A stretch of 64,000 bases of DNA from Cinnamomum chago (Eukaryota; Streptophyta; Magnoliopsida; Laurales; Lauraceae). Made by a program: the position numbers and the translations under genes. How positions within the stretch are numbered: position 1 is the stretch's first letter; every line of letters starts with the position of its first letter. The stretch is from assembly GCA_038049695.1 (NCBI GenBank), contig CP142451.1, positions 70,076,001-70,140,000 of the forward strand, in the 5' to 3' direction. Positions 21,141-32,833 of this stretch are shown here, one piece after another. The notes beneath the pieces are model-generated. The model had not been told where the DNA came from and did no database searches. It saw nothing but the letters and a program-made list of their open reading frames with translations.

Positions 21141-24100
21141 TGTAAGACCCCGACCCGAGTGAACCCGATTAGTGTTAATTAAGTTGCGTGTTAGTTCTAA
21201 GCTTGATTAGTGATTTTGGCTAAGTTGGGTTTGGAATAGCTTTTGAAATAGTTTTGGGGAATTTTGATTGCTTTGTGATTAGTGAGACTCTTTGGGGGTT
21301 CCCTCTTTATGACCTTGCATGCGCTTGAGGATTTATCGAAGGTTTTTGTATTCATTGTTTTAATCCCGTTTCAATTGTATTGTTAATCCCTACAACTTTT
21401 ATGTTGATCCCGTGCCCTTTCGAGATCCCGAAACCCGATTTCATAGCCTCGAGGGCAAAACAGTCATTGCACACAAAATCTGTACCCAAAACTTGATATT
21501 CCCGAAACCCGTGAAACATATACTTTTTGGAAACTAGATATTTCGACGATCACTTTTCTCTTCTTCGTCGAATTCATTAGAAGCCCCAAAAGCCATGATT
21601 TCAACCCAATTAGATTATTAGTAGTGGAGCCCACTCCCCACTTGTTTATAAGGAAGCCCTTCCCCTTTCATTTCCCTTTTTCCAGCACAAGAGAGAAAAC
21701 CTAGGGTTTCCATTGCCTTCCTTCTTGCTCTTGCCTTCCATCACTAAATCCGCCACCAACCTTGCACAAATTGAGAGGTGGAGATCATCATCTTCTTCCT
21801 CATCACCATAGCTCTCTATTGATACCATTGCTAGAGAAAACCCTCCATTACAAGACTTTCTTTGAGCTCACCTTGTCCATTAGAGGACCTTACAAGTAAG
21901 TAATCCTTCCCATCTTCTAGAATTGTATTCTTCTAGCCCTAGAGAAGCTTCACCTTCATTATTGTAAGGTTCCCTTTTCTATTTCATTGTTTGACCATTT
22001 TAGGGTTTTATTTTGGGATTTTGTTCATAGCTTGGATTCTTTGCTTGGAGAGTAGTAGAGCTTGAACTCATTGACTAGAAGACCCAAGGCAAGTGGATGA
22101 TTGATTTTTATAAGTTTTCAATGATTTTAGTATTTTCCACTCATGCCTATTTATTGCTTTGTTTTGAAATAAATGTTCATGATAGAGTATTAATGGTGCA
22201 TTTATATCAAAGAGATGTGTTGGTTCATAGCATTTAATTCCTCTTGCTTTGTCCCAAATATATCTCATGTGAAATGGTTTCCTTCTTTCTTTCCTTGTAT
22301 TAAATGTGATATTGATGGAGGAGAATGGGATGGATGTGGTGAAAGATTTGATGTTATTTGAATGAAGTTTTAGACTCCTCATTTGATGTATGAAAGTGGC
22401 TAAAAAGAGGTTGTAGAAGGAAGAGATAGAGAGGAGCTGAACTGGTCCGTAATCAGTTTCTGGATAGTTCGCTCTAGCGAACATGACACTTCGCTCGAGC
22501 GAAGTGTCCAGAAAAGTTTCGGAGCATTCCAGTAGCTTGGTCGCTCGAGCGTACCCCTTGTTCGCTCGAGCGGACATCCCAGAATTTGTTCAAGAGAGTT
22601 GTTCGTTCGAACGCACTAAAAACTTTGCTTGACCCAATGAGTTCGCTCGACCGACCTATACTGCGCTCGAGTGAACCCACCCAGACAGCCATTCCAGAGA
22701 GCTCCTCACTCGAGCGAACTCTCCGGTTCGCTCAAGCGATGAGCTTTGTTGGTCAAAGGCTATGTTGGGACAATGATGAACTATTTAAACGATTGGGACT
22801 ATTCGTTGGGAACCCCTCTATGTCAAGGAGATTTACTATAATGCATGAGACCATTTGAGAAAGAAACCATATCACGAAGATGTCATTTAAAGTTTTGAAA
22901 ATTCCAAAGTGTATAAGGAGCCCGGAATGTCCCAAAACTCAAAGAGTACCAAATTGTTATTAGATTGACATACGGGGTCCCTATCCACCTTAAATAAATC
23001 TTGAACCCAATACTTCACCCGAAATTCCAATTGTTTACTGTACTCTATCGATCCCGAGGTTTATACTACATGCCTTGTTTTCCCGAAAGTATTGAATTAC
23101 ACTTGAAATAGTTACTTGTCTTGAAGTGCATTGCACTGCAAGAAATGACAATGTGCCCTTGAGCACCCCCGTCCTGCCCGTTTATTTATTTGTACTTGAT
23201 TACTTGCATATATCTCGATTGTTACTTGACCTATGAGTCGGCACCACTAAGCTTGGATAACCCTGTTGGTCTGATCCACCGACTTGGAGATCCCCCTCTT
23301 GTCCCACCAGCTGCAGTTTGGACCCCGCTACCTGGTTATTACCGTGGTCTTGTCCCGATGCCGCAGATTGCTACTGTGGTTCCCGATGCCCGGCTCGCTA
23401 CCGTGGTCATGTATAGTATATGTATATGTATTTATAAGATCCATTGTTTCTCCTCACCTCGAGTGACTGAGATCAGTGCCTAGTTATTGCTCTCTCACTT
23501 TAGTGATAGAGGACTTAGCTTCGTGTGGTTGTCATCTTGCTTGTTTCTCCGTTTCCTTGGTTACCTGTACATGTTTTATAATGCATACTTGTATTTGAAT
23601 AAATGTTTTATCTCGTCTATAGAAAATGTTATTTAAACAGGTTTAACTGCTTTTGAAGGTAAATTCATGTGCTATCATATTGTCATTGTATGTTATCCAT
23701 TTGCCAAACCGTCGTGTTTGACCCACTTTTGGTACTGAGGTCCCGTTGTTGGTTATCCCGAGGAGGAGCATGAGGAGGCGGTCGGAGAACCGCAACAGTT
23801 AGTTGAGTGGCGTGCTGATGACGTCATTTAGACGTTTGGTTGCTATGAGAGACTTATTACTTTGGGAAACTGTTTAACCATTATTTGGATTGGTATTTTG
23901 TTTATATTGGCCTTTGTTGGCCTCTATTTCTGGGAATGTAATTAAATGATCTTTTATATAAACTTTAACTTACTTTTAGGTAACATGCTAATAACCATTG
24001 CTCATTCTGATACGGTACTATACTTGTGTTATTTATCTTTATGATTTGAGATGGATTGAATATTTGATTTGCTACACGCTTCCGCACTTAATAGAAATGT

Positions 24101-24251
24101 TCAAAAATGGTTGTGATATCCTCACCGCGGACACCTGTGGGAAATTAAATAAATGTATGGTATCATTAAACCGATGTGGTAACATCATCATCAATCATTA
24201 ATTGTCCCGATCCCGGATTAGGACCTTGGTAGCCGGTCCGGGGTCGCGACA
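21141..24251 (+). mobile_element. Solo LTR 'A' (3.1 kb, Tekay-like large LTR)
   Basis: Begins TGTAAGACCCCGACCC and ends GGGGTCGCGACA, flanked by the 5-bp TSD GTTCT (21136-21140, 24252-24256). No gag-pol lies inside, so this is a solo LTR left by recombination. Features: TATA-like TTTATAAGG at 21645; ten palindromic sites at 22467-22738; a conserved block GATGACGTCATTTAGACG near 23817-23834 that recurs in the related LTRs. Terminal motifs and length resemble Tekay/Del chromovirus LTRs; the family name is tentative. Confidence 0.9.
22467..22738. promoter_or_regulatory. Five pairs of CGCTCGAGCG-type palindromes in LTR A
   Basis: Palindrome centres at about 22474.5/22496.5, 22546.5/22567.5, 22608.5/22630 (second decayed), 22648.5/22668.5 and 22711.5/22733.5. 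Within-pair distances are 22, 21, 21-22, 20 and 22 bp. The second site extends to a 24-bp perfect palindrome at 22485-22508 with XhoI core CTCGAG. Confidence 0.7.
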
Positions 24252-25496
24252 GTTCTCAAATGAATGCGTCCCACCGGGTATGCCAACTTAATAGACCCGA
24301 CTTTTGTCCTCTCCTTCCACCCCGGGGCTACCGGGGTCCGGCGGAGGAGAAAAGCAAGCATCAACATTTTTTTGTACGGGTATGCCAGATTTTCTATTCT
24401 ACTTGGAATTTGAAGTGGTGGTCCGGAGATTCACCTTCACAAGTAGAAAGGAAATCAACTCTTTTTTCTAACTTTCCATTGCACATATATTTTTAAGAAA
24501 GAGGCACAATTTGTTTTTAAATGTCGTGACAGGCGATTTCATTTTGTTTGCTGTGAAAAGCGGTTTTTTTTTTGGTGCCATGAAAGGCGATTTTGCCGTA
24601 GAAAGCGATTTACAAATCTCATTAATAATGAAAGACAAGAATTGTGATTTTTTTGTCTCTTTAAAAAAATACAAAATACAATAGAAAAGTAAGAAAATGA
24701 ATCTAACTTCTCAGGAGATGTGGGGACTCGTTCAGATCGATGGTCGCAAGTCGTGTATGGGCTTCACCATCGTCATTCAGATGAGAACATATGATGCTTT
24801 GATTCTTTTGGCTTATCGCTAACCTCAGATTTTTAGAGGATAAAGACCAAGGAGAGGTCCTATATCCAATAAAAAACCAAGTAAACGGGCTGAAAAGCCC
24901 CGTTTAGGCCATGTTGGATAGAAGGAGAGGGGACCTTGGGGGGGGGGGGACTTCGGTCACCTTGTGGTGTTTTTCTTCTTACAGCAGAGTTTCTTCAAAG
25001 AAGGAGAGCTTGTTTGTGCAGAGATTTCTTCGAGAATTCTTCGGGATTTTTCTTGGATTTTTTTTCTGGACCCTTTCTTCTTAGAATGACCCCTCTTTTA
25101 TAGGCTTTTGGTGGCCATAAGGTGGGTTTATGAGCATTGATGGCATTGATGCTCCATGATGAGAGGAGTTACAAGTTTTTATTTCTTGATTTTGTAACTC
25201 ATTTTTCCTTGAATATGATTGGCCGATTGAGAATGATGGGCATTTAATCGCCTTTAATCTCCATAATAAGGGGAGTTTCATGATTTATTGCCAAGATTAC
25301 TTGGACTTGTAACTCTTTTTTCCTTGAATCTGATTGGGCCGTTCAAAATAATGAGTTAATGAGCGCATTAACTTGCCATGAAACGGGTCTTTTAACTTCA
25401 TTAATTGGTTGGCAGGGCGTTCGAAGAGTCACGGGCCGTACCGCATCTTTTGGAATTCTTCTTGCAATGATCGCCGATGGATCCACATGTTGTTTG
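24252..25496 (-). repeat. Probable R-U5 and leader part of the G1 5' LTR
   Basis: The minus strand has a good TATA box (TATAAAAG at 25102-25095, context CCTATAAAAGAGGGG) and then T/A-rich leader. With the solo Copia-like LTR at 25497 removed it joins 27373 onward, forming one LTR read right to left. The inner LTR end and PBS could not be placed. A G run of about 12 lies near 24930-24941. No gene was seen. Confidence 0.45.
25095..25102 (-). promoter_or_regulatory. Candidate TATA box of G1
   Basis: TATAAAAG on the minus strand, followed by a CT/GA-rich leader. It points toward G1 gag at 18.6 kb, so it is the natural promoter candidate for genomic RNA of G1. The U3 upstream has since been split by the solo LTR at 25497-27372. 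Confidence 0.5.
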
Positions 25497-27372
25497 TGTT
25501 AGGAATTTTGTATTTGCAATTTGATGGATGCATTTTCACTTTAGCATCATTTGAATTTACACTCTTGCATTGTTTTAGAAAACCTTGAAATCTGGTTTTA
25601 TACATGCATTACTTTTAAGATTTGTAAAAGTATTGTTTTATGCATGTTTTGTTTCTAAACTTGGATGCATTGATTTTAGAATCCAAACTCTTTTGAAATC
25701 CTAATTCTTTGTGCATTACTTTTGTGAAATCATATTGAGAATTTAGGTTTGTGTCTTGCATACTTTCATCACTTTCAGAATCATCTTTGTATGCATTTGT
25801 TTTTTAAAAGAGTTTTAGAAATCAAGCTAGCCTTTGGTTTTAAAGTTTTGAATCATTTTAGGCTTTGTGTTGTTTCATGTTTTTAAACCCCTTAGAATGA
25901 TTTAAAACATGTATTCAAGCTTGGTTTAGTGGCCCAAAAATCCTCCCAAAGAAATACCTTCAAATGTGCAAGAATTGGAATTTTTGTCAAAAGGGGGGTG
26001 GCCCGGCAGTGTCGACGGTCGACCGACGCAAAGGTCTCGGTCGACCGGGAACACTGCTGGCAGAAAATGCCCTGGCGCCTCCAACGGTCAAAAATATGAC
26101 CGTTGTGTGTTGTCGGTCGACCGAGACCTGTTTGCAGGTCGACCGAGGACTAGCAGTTGGGCACTTTTTGCTATAAAAATGAGTTCTTTCCTTTGTCAAT
26201 GGTTGGAGATTTTGAAGACTCTTTTGAGGAGCTTTGAGACAAGACAAAGGGGATGAACTAAGAGAGACCAAAGAGTCATTTCTTGAGCTAAAGCTTGGAT
26301 TAATGAAGTTAAATCTCTAAGTAAGCTCTACCTCTCTTAATCATAGTTTACATGCTTTGTTTAAGTTATTGGTAAATGATTTTGAGCATGATAACTATGA
26401 TGTGATGAATCCATTCTTCTCTCAATCTTTGATCTAATTAAGATTGGATGCTTCACTTTGTTTTCATCCAAGTAGTTTTTAAAACTTTCTTAATCATGCT
26501 TAGTCTAAATCTTTGATTCCTTTTATATAGCATGATTCTTTTTCTTGGTTGAAACATTACTTGTTGTTTTCATTCATTTAAACATTAGTAAAATTCATTT
26601 GGTTTTGAAAACAACATTGCACATGCATCACATGTTCTAAGTTAGTCATTTTCATACAACTTGTGAGTCTTTGATTTTCATGTCATTAACAAGTTGATTT
26701 TCATACATGTGATTTGCATTAGACTTCAATCAAATCTTTCATGAGCTTTAAACTTTGAAATACTTTAAGCATATATTTTATTGAGCTTTCTTTTTAAACT
26801 TGATTGAAGCTATCACACACACACATCATGAGCATATACATTTGCATTCATTTAGTGTTTGTGTGAGTTTGTTATTCACTTTCATATCCGCCTATTTTAG
26901 AGGCAAATACATTGTGCTTAAATTGTATCTCTTAGAGTGATCTTTTGTGAAGACACTTTCTTAGAGAAATCTTTATTGTGTAAAGGTTATTGCTTAGCCT
27001 AAGAAAAGCATTTTGTAAAGGTTATTGCTTAGCCTAGAAAAGCACATTGAGAGGTTGTTGTTTAGCCTAGAAAAACAACATTGTAAGGGTTATTGCTTAG
27101 CCTAGTAAAAAGCATAAATAGTGGAAATCCGGTGGGGTGATTGGATCACAAGCTGGTAGTGGACGTAGGCATTGAGGCCGAACCACTATAAACCTTTGTG
27201 TTGTGGTGTATGCTTGTGGTGATTCATTTATTAGCTTCCGCATATTGTTTGATTAATCATCACATGTGACTAGTTTATGTTAAGATATTAAAATTGGTTT
27301 AAATTGGTCACAATTGTAGCTCACCCTATTCACCCCCCCCCCCCTCTAGGGTTAGGATCCCAAGGACTTTCA
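25497..27372 (+). mobile_element. Solo LTR of the Copia-like family
   Basis: Begins TGTTAGGAATTTTG and ends GACTTTCA, with TSD GTTTG on both sides (25492-25496, 27373-27377). It aligns along its length with the LTR at 5392-7601, including the four palindromes (26016, 26038, 26114, 26136), the AACGGTCA hairpin and the TATA box. It has diverged clearly from that LTR, so it is an older insertion. A run of about 12 C lies near 27328-27343. Confidence 0.92.
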
Positions 27373-27639
27373 GTTTGATGCCTGATGGCGATGCAACTTC
27401 AGACATTGATTAATACCAGTGGGCCAGCAACATCTGTCCGATCGATTACTCAATTGGTCTGGCAGAAAATGTACTTTCTTGGTTGGCCGGTAGGCGATTT
27501 TGAAGCGTGCAGTGATGATCGTATGCTCTTGATGGTAGATCCAAGATGTTGGTGAAGATCAGCTAATTTCAGAAAACCACAGGGGTCGGAATTCTTGAAA
27601 TGCGAAAAGGGTCGAAAAAATGGCCCTTTCGGCAGAAAT

Positions 27640-27731
27640 CCGGCGACCCGGATTTCCAAGGTCGCCGGCGACCATTGGCTAGGGTTGCCGCCGGTGACCA
27701 TGGGCCATGGTTGCCGCCGGTGACCATGGGT
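27640..27731. repeat. GC-rich palindrome and direct-repeat cluster
   Basis: Contains the 14-bp perfect palindrome GGTCGCCGGCGACC (27660-27673) and two copies of GGTTGCCGCCGGTGACCATG 26 bp apart (27683 and 27709). The composition stands out from the AT-rich surroundings. It lies in the presumed U3 of G1. Confidence 0.6.
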
Positions 27732-27949
27732 TTTTTTCCCCTTTTGGTTGCCCATTTTTCGGTCGTTTTTCGGTTGTTTTTTCTCCTGTATTTTTTCTTG
27801 ATATTTTTCTTCATTTATTGGCTTGATTCTCTTGAAGAAAACCTGACGAGAAGCCGTGCAAACCAGAGCACAAAGTTTTCTATTTTTGAAAAGGCCGAAG
27901 ATTTTGTAGCCGATTTTCCGTCAAAAGTCAAAACTAGGTTAAACGATGT

Positions 27950-28760
27950 CTGAATGACTTGAAATTTGAGGTGAAGCCTCCTGAGCAGAAGATAGGACCA
28001 ACCATGGGCTTTTGTTTAAGTTTTGGAACCGTGTGGGGTCCTGTCGCCAGTAAACTTGATTTTGTTACGAGAGAGATGTCACGCTTTGATGTGCGGTCAA
28101 CTGATGTCCGATTAACCTAAAATTTGATAGGGAGCCTATTGGAGTTATTTTGAGACGATCCATTAGATATGATTTGGAAGTCATGGTCCCAGGAAGCTCC
28201 GCCACCGAGGGGGCTTGATTTTGTTCCCAAGCATCAAAGTTGGGTCAAACGTCGTCGGAATGACCTAAAATTTGGCGTGCAGCCCTTTGGAAGCACGTTG
28301 AAACCACGCATGTGCTCTGTTTGATGAGTGATGACCTCGGTAGTTCTCGCTGCCGAGAGGCTTGATTTTACTGCTCAAGGGTTGATGGAGGGTCAAACGT
28401 TGTCGATTTGACTTGAAATTTGACACGGAGCCTTTTTGAGGTATTTTGAGACCATTCGTAGGCTCTGATCAAAGTTTTGATGTCTTCGACGTCGTCGCCG
28501 CCAGGAGCGCCTGTTCAACTCCTGGAGGAGTGAAGTTAGGCCAAATGATGCTGGAATGGCCTGAAACTTCTTATGGAGCCTCCTACTGGCATTTTGAGGC
28601 CAGCTGTGTGCTCTATTTTGTGTGTCAGGGTCTCTGGCTTTACCGTCGCCAAGAGCTCCTTCTCAGCTGCTGGAGGAGTGAAGTTGGGTCAAATGATGTT
28701 GAAATGGCCTGAAACTTTAGGTATACCCCTCTTTTGGCTATCTTGAAGAATCTTACAGTT
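27950..28760 (-). repeat. Six ~148-bp tandem units in the presumed G1 U3
   Basis: The anchor GAAATTTGA...GGAGCCT recurs at about 27961, 28127, 28266, 28415, 28562 and 28710, with spacings of 166, 139, 149, 147 and 148. Units also share GGTCAAACG, TTTTGAGAC and GTGCTCTG. They are strongly diverged. Tandem U3 repeats are common in large gypsy LTRs. Confidence 0.75.
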
Positions 28761-28877
28761 TTTGTCTCGTTCTGACAAGATTTGACGCTTGAAGTGGGAT
28801 TGCCTGCTTGTGGTAGGATGCAGCTTCATGTAGCTTTCGATGTTGAAGAGGTAAAGTGACATTTTTTTGTGTCAACA

Positions 28878-29801
28878 GCGAACATGAGTTGGGCTTCCAA
28901 GGTGAGTTATGCATGCCAAGTATAGAAGACTTGAGGAATGAGCTCTGACGAAAGCATCATGCAAAGTTTTGACATCAGGATCAGTGTATCAGTGGATTAA
29001 GCTTGAGTAACAAGAATCTCTAGAGTTTGTGACTTTAGTGATCTCAGAACAAATAAGGAGGTACTTCGATAGTTTCAGGACTTCTGCAAGACTTGACTGA
29101 TGATGTGTTCGGATGATCATTGGACCAACATTTGATTCAGCTTAGTTCCTTTAAGGGAAGACAGTGACATATGCGAGGATGCAGTAGTTGATAAGTTTTC
29201 CACCTCAATGATTGTATGTTGGCAAGGAACTTGAGTCTCGACAGCTGCAACGGAAATAACATGTTTGTATTGATATTTTAGATGACATTAATCGAAGCCA
29301 GAAGGCACCCGGTAGAACTTCAGCATAATTGATCCTCTAAGGACAAAGGCCAGACAACAGGAGCCAAACCGGAACCTGAAAAATATGATAAGGGCATATA
29401 GTTGGAGTTTCATGATTGACATGTATGAAGATGGTTTTTATTCGAGTTTGACTACGACGACAGCTTCATGCAAACATTGGATGATACCGTATGCAACATC
29501 GTATGGCAGAAGGTGCAAGATTCCAGTACATTAGAAGAAGTTAGAATCTACAGTTTTCTTGGATAGACAGTGGTTAGCAAGGTGGTGTCAAGGTTGGGCC
29601 GGTGCAAGAACATTAGATGACCACCAAGAGTCAGCCGACGAGTTCTACAGACACGGATAATTCAGTGAGTAAGGTATTCCGGAAGAACCATGCAGAGAGC
29701 ATATGTTTGGGATTTTGAGATCTAGTGTGAGAGTAATATCCCATCTTGGATTTTGAGGCTGGCTTAGGCCATTTGGAGGACCAGATGTTCTTGGGGGGTG
29801 G
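28878..29801 (+). mobile_element. Internal 3' remnant of the element whose 3' LTR is C
   Basis: Non-coding purine-rich sequence that ends, once solo LTR B is removed, in a polypurine tract directly before the TG of LTR C. It is therefore the 3' untranslated end of that element. Pol must lie to the left of G1 outside the window or be deleted. No open frame was recognised. Confidence 0.55.
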
Positions 29802-32800
29802 TGTCGCGACCCCGGAACGAGTTCCCCGGGCCCGCGACGTTGAAATTGTTAAGATAGTGTTTATGCCTATTGTTTTCCCACAGGTTTCCGCGGTGAGGAT
29901 TCCCAAAGACACGCAGAATCTGACTCACACGACCAAATATGCGGAAGCGTGTAGCAAGACACATCAAGATGAGCACCCACAAAATATTTAAGTGCCCTAA
30001 CAAATAATCACAAGGCATAGTATCAAAGAAAGAAGTTAACATGGCATTCCCATTAATATTCAAGCTATGAGACTAAATCAAAAGTACTTTAAATTTGGTT
30101 ACAACCCATAAGAGGCCAACAGAGGCCAATACACTTCTCAAAATAATCAAAATGAACCCCCAACAAATTATGACGAGACTCAAGAACCCGCCCGACATCT
30201 AGATGACATCGTCGGGCTGCCACTCTCTCACAGGGGTTGGCTCACAAGCCTCCTCCTAATGCTCCTCCTCAAAAGTAACGTCTCCTGCACCTGGGCACCA
30301 ACAAACAAGGGTCAAACACGACGGTTTGGCAGGTAATCAATTTAGGAGCAAGCATGAAGCAATGACGTTTAAGAAAACATATAAGCAAATCCTTGATTTG
30401 AGATACTATAATGACTGAGGTACATTTGCAGAAATATTTCATCGAACTGAGATACTAAAACAAACTAGCATGAGTACATAATATATCATGAATAGTTATC
30501 ATCCACAAAGAGCCCATCCTTTCTCTATCATTTATATAATGAAAAGAGCAAGCACGCACGACAAGCACGATATACATAATATAAGCACGACACGATTTCC
30601 CACAAAGACGGGAATTCCTGCCGTGGAACCGGACACGCACGATGTGTAATAAATACACGACCAGTCTGCAGACAGTCCATATGTTTAAGGACCCCCGGAC
30701 AGTGGATCAAACTGAAAGGGCAGTCCAAGCTCAGTGGTGTTACTTAATTCATGAATGCACAAAACACGTGAAATACTATCAAAACATGTCGAGATAAAAA
30801 GGGGGAAATCACTTATCAAAACACGATGAACACGACTAGCAAGGGCATAATTGATATGCATAACACACTTAGGAAGTGATCCCCTTTTTCTTGAAACACA
30901 TCTTCAAAATGAGCTTGTACTTAAACTTCAAAACGAGTACACGATGATATTCATTATATCGAAACCAAAGTATGAATACAAAGCCTATCAAGCTCATGCA
31001 AGAACCTTTGGTTGATCGTTGTGCAGTCGAAGCCCAGATGTTGGAATTAAAACAGAATTAGTGCCCCAGAAGTTCAAGGACATCTCGGGTTTCGAGTGCA
31101 TAACATCAGGCTAAAGGCCACTTAACATGTTCTAGTTTTCGTTCTGGCAAAAACTCTTCAAAACAGGAAATCTGTCAAATTCGGTCACCTCGAGGTCAGG
31201 TGTCGGCTAGCCGAACTGAGGTCTAGCAACTAGCCGCCAGCTGACCGACAGGCTAACCGCTGAAAATCCAGGTCCAACGCAGCCCTCTGAAAAAGGAACC
31301 GTACTTACTGCGGTTAGCTTACGGTTAGCCGAACTGAGACTTGGCGATTAGCCGTAAGCTGACCGTAGGGCTGACCGCGGGAAATCCAGTCTGAAATGTA
31401 GCTCTCGGGAAAAGGAACTGACATCGCGCGGTTGGCCAGCGGTTAGCCGACATGGGGTATGGCAGTTAGCCGCTTGCTGACCGTCAAGCTGACCGTAAAT
31501 CACTGTCGAAATGTCAGCTTCTGGAAAGGGAACCGCCGAGCTCGATCAGCTCGCGGTTAACCGAAATGGGGATTTCGGTTAGCCGCCAGCCGACCGACGG
31601 CTGACCGAACTGCACGGGAAATGCGGTCCAGTGCAGATTTTTGCACATTTCTTCTTCCCTTCTTCTTATTTGTCATTCCACTTGCACTCCCTGAGCCTAC
31701 ATGCTCTCCAAGGGACAAAACACATAATTTTCCCAATTTCAAACATTCAATCAAAGGAAAACATGATCACGAAGCTTATAACATATTTATATGCAAAATT
31801 TCTAAAACAACAATGAAGCTTACAAAACACATGCACAATAGTCCTATAGAGATTACTTGCCTTAACCAATGCTAACAATCCTCTCCAAGCACTTCACTCA
31901 AAAGCTAAGCCAACACTATAAGAAAACCCACACAACTTACTCAAAAATGGAACCAAAGAACCCATTTTAACAAAAGGGTTTGTAAACATGAAAAACATGA
32001 TCTTAGGGAACCAAAATAACTCCATGGAAGATATGAGTGGAAGCTCTTACCTAGAGAAGGTCAAACAAGAGAGGAGGAAGAAAATGTAGAGCTTGTTCTA
32101 CAAGAAGCTCCAAGAAACTTGTATCAATGGAGAGCTTGCAAGGAGAAGAAGAAGATGGTAATTTTGGAATCCTTTTTGGAGCTCTCTAGCTAAAGCATGC
32201 AAGAGGAAAGAAGAGGAAGAGAGAAAGGTTTTCCTTGCCCTAGGTTCAGAAATTGCAGAGATTTGGGTTTTAGAATGAAAAGAGTAGAGAGGGGAAAGAG
32301 ATGAGTTAACTTAAGACACTTGCAAGTAAGGCCCAAATGTCTTGAATTTAAAATGACCAAAACATGATCTTGTGGGCCTCGGATGACTTCGACGAAGAAG
32401 GATAAAACGATCGTCGAAATATCTAGTTTCCAAAAAGTATATTTTTGATATGGTTTTGAGATCTCGAAAATTGTGTCCAGATTTGTGCATAAAAGACAAT
32501 TTTACCCTCTTTGGGCCAAAACATGGGTTTTTGGGCTTCAAACATGAATGAGCTTAAAACGAAAGTTGTAACACATAGAAAAATCATTCAAATGAAATCA
32601 AAATCACAATCACACGGAAACCGATACGATCTTTCCAAGCTTACACGTGCACTCAGGCCTTCCTGAGTGTGTCTGACTAGTACTACACGTTCTCGAAAAT
32701 CCCCAAAGCTATGTCCAAGACTAAAACTCCTTACTTCTAACCCAACAATCACTAACCCCACTTATGACTAAACACATACTAATCGCACACTAATCGACTT

Positions 32801-32821
32801 GGTCTGGGTCGGGGTCTAACA
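29802..32821 (-). mobile_element. Solo LTR 'B' (3.0 kb)
   Basis: In plus orientation it begins TGTCGCGACCCCGG and ends GGGTCGGGGTCTAACA, so on its own strand it starts TGTTAGACCCCGACCC. TSD GGTGG lies on both sides (29797-29801, 32822-32826). It has no coding region. It is a sister of LTR D (41483-44477) and related to A, C and E. It holds four tandem ~115-bp units with paired palindromes at 31180-31640. Confidence 0.92.
31180..31640 (-). repeat. Four ~115-bp hairpin-forming tandem units in LTR B
   Basis: Palindrome pairs centred at 31208.5/31231.5, 31326.5/31349.5, 31444.5/31467.5 and 31558.5/31580.5, that is 23, 23, 23 and 22 bp apart, with pair-to-pair periods of 118, 118 and 114. Cores are variants of CGGTTAGCCG or CGGCTAGCCG. 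In each unit the flanks extend the pairing to roughly 17-21-bp arms around a 13-15-base loop. Confidence 0.75.
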
Positions 32822-32833
32822 GGTGGGGGAGGA
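32822..32833 (+). other. Polypurine tract split by solo LTR B
   Basis: Joining the DNA either side of B gives TTCTTGGGGGGTGGGGGAGG followed by A and then TGTAAGACC, a textbook polypurine tract before a 3' LTR. B inserted within it, duplicating GGTGG. Confidence 0.8.

Larger units (their letters stand above)
27373..28877 (-). repeat. Probable U3 part of the G1 5' LTR
   Basis: On the minus strand it starts at 28877 with TGTTGACACAAAAAAATGTCA, a plausible LTR terminus, and runs toward the TATA box at 25102. It holds six ~148-bp tandem units and a GC-rich palindrome cluster. No other G1 LTR is inside the window, so the start is inferred from sequence style only; the adjacent GCGAA (28878-28882) would be half of the TSD. 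Confidence 0.45.

Noticed and set aside
22467..22738. CRISPR-like array because of regularly spaced short palindromes
   Set aside because: Plant nuclear LTR, no cas genes, spacers of unequal length, and the repeats are too short.
24575..24581. TGGCACC on the minus strand as the PBS of G1
   Set aside because: It sits in low-complexity T/A-rich DNA, fits no common primer used by this lineage, and no LTR end could be confirmed.
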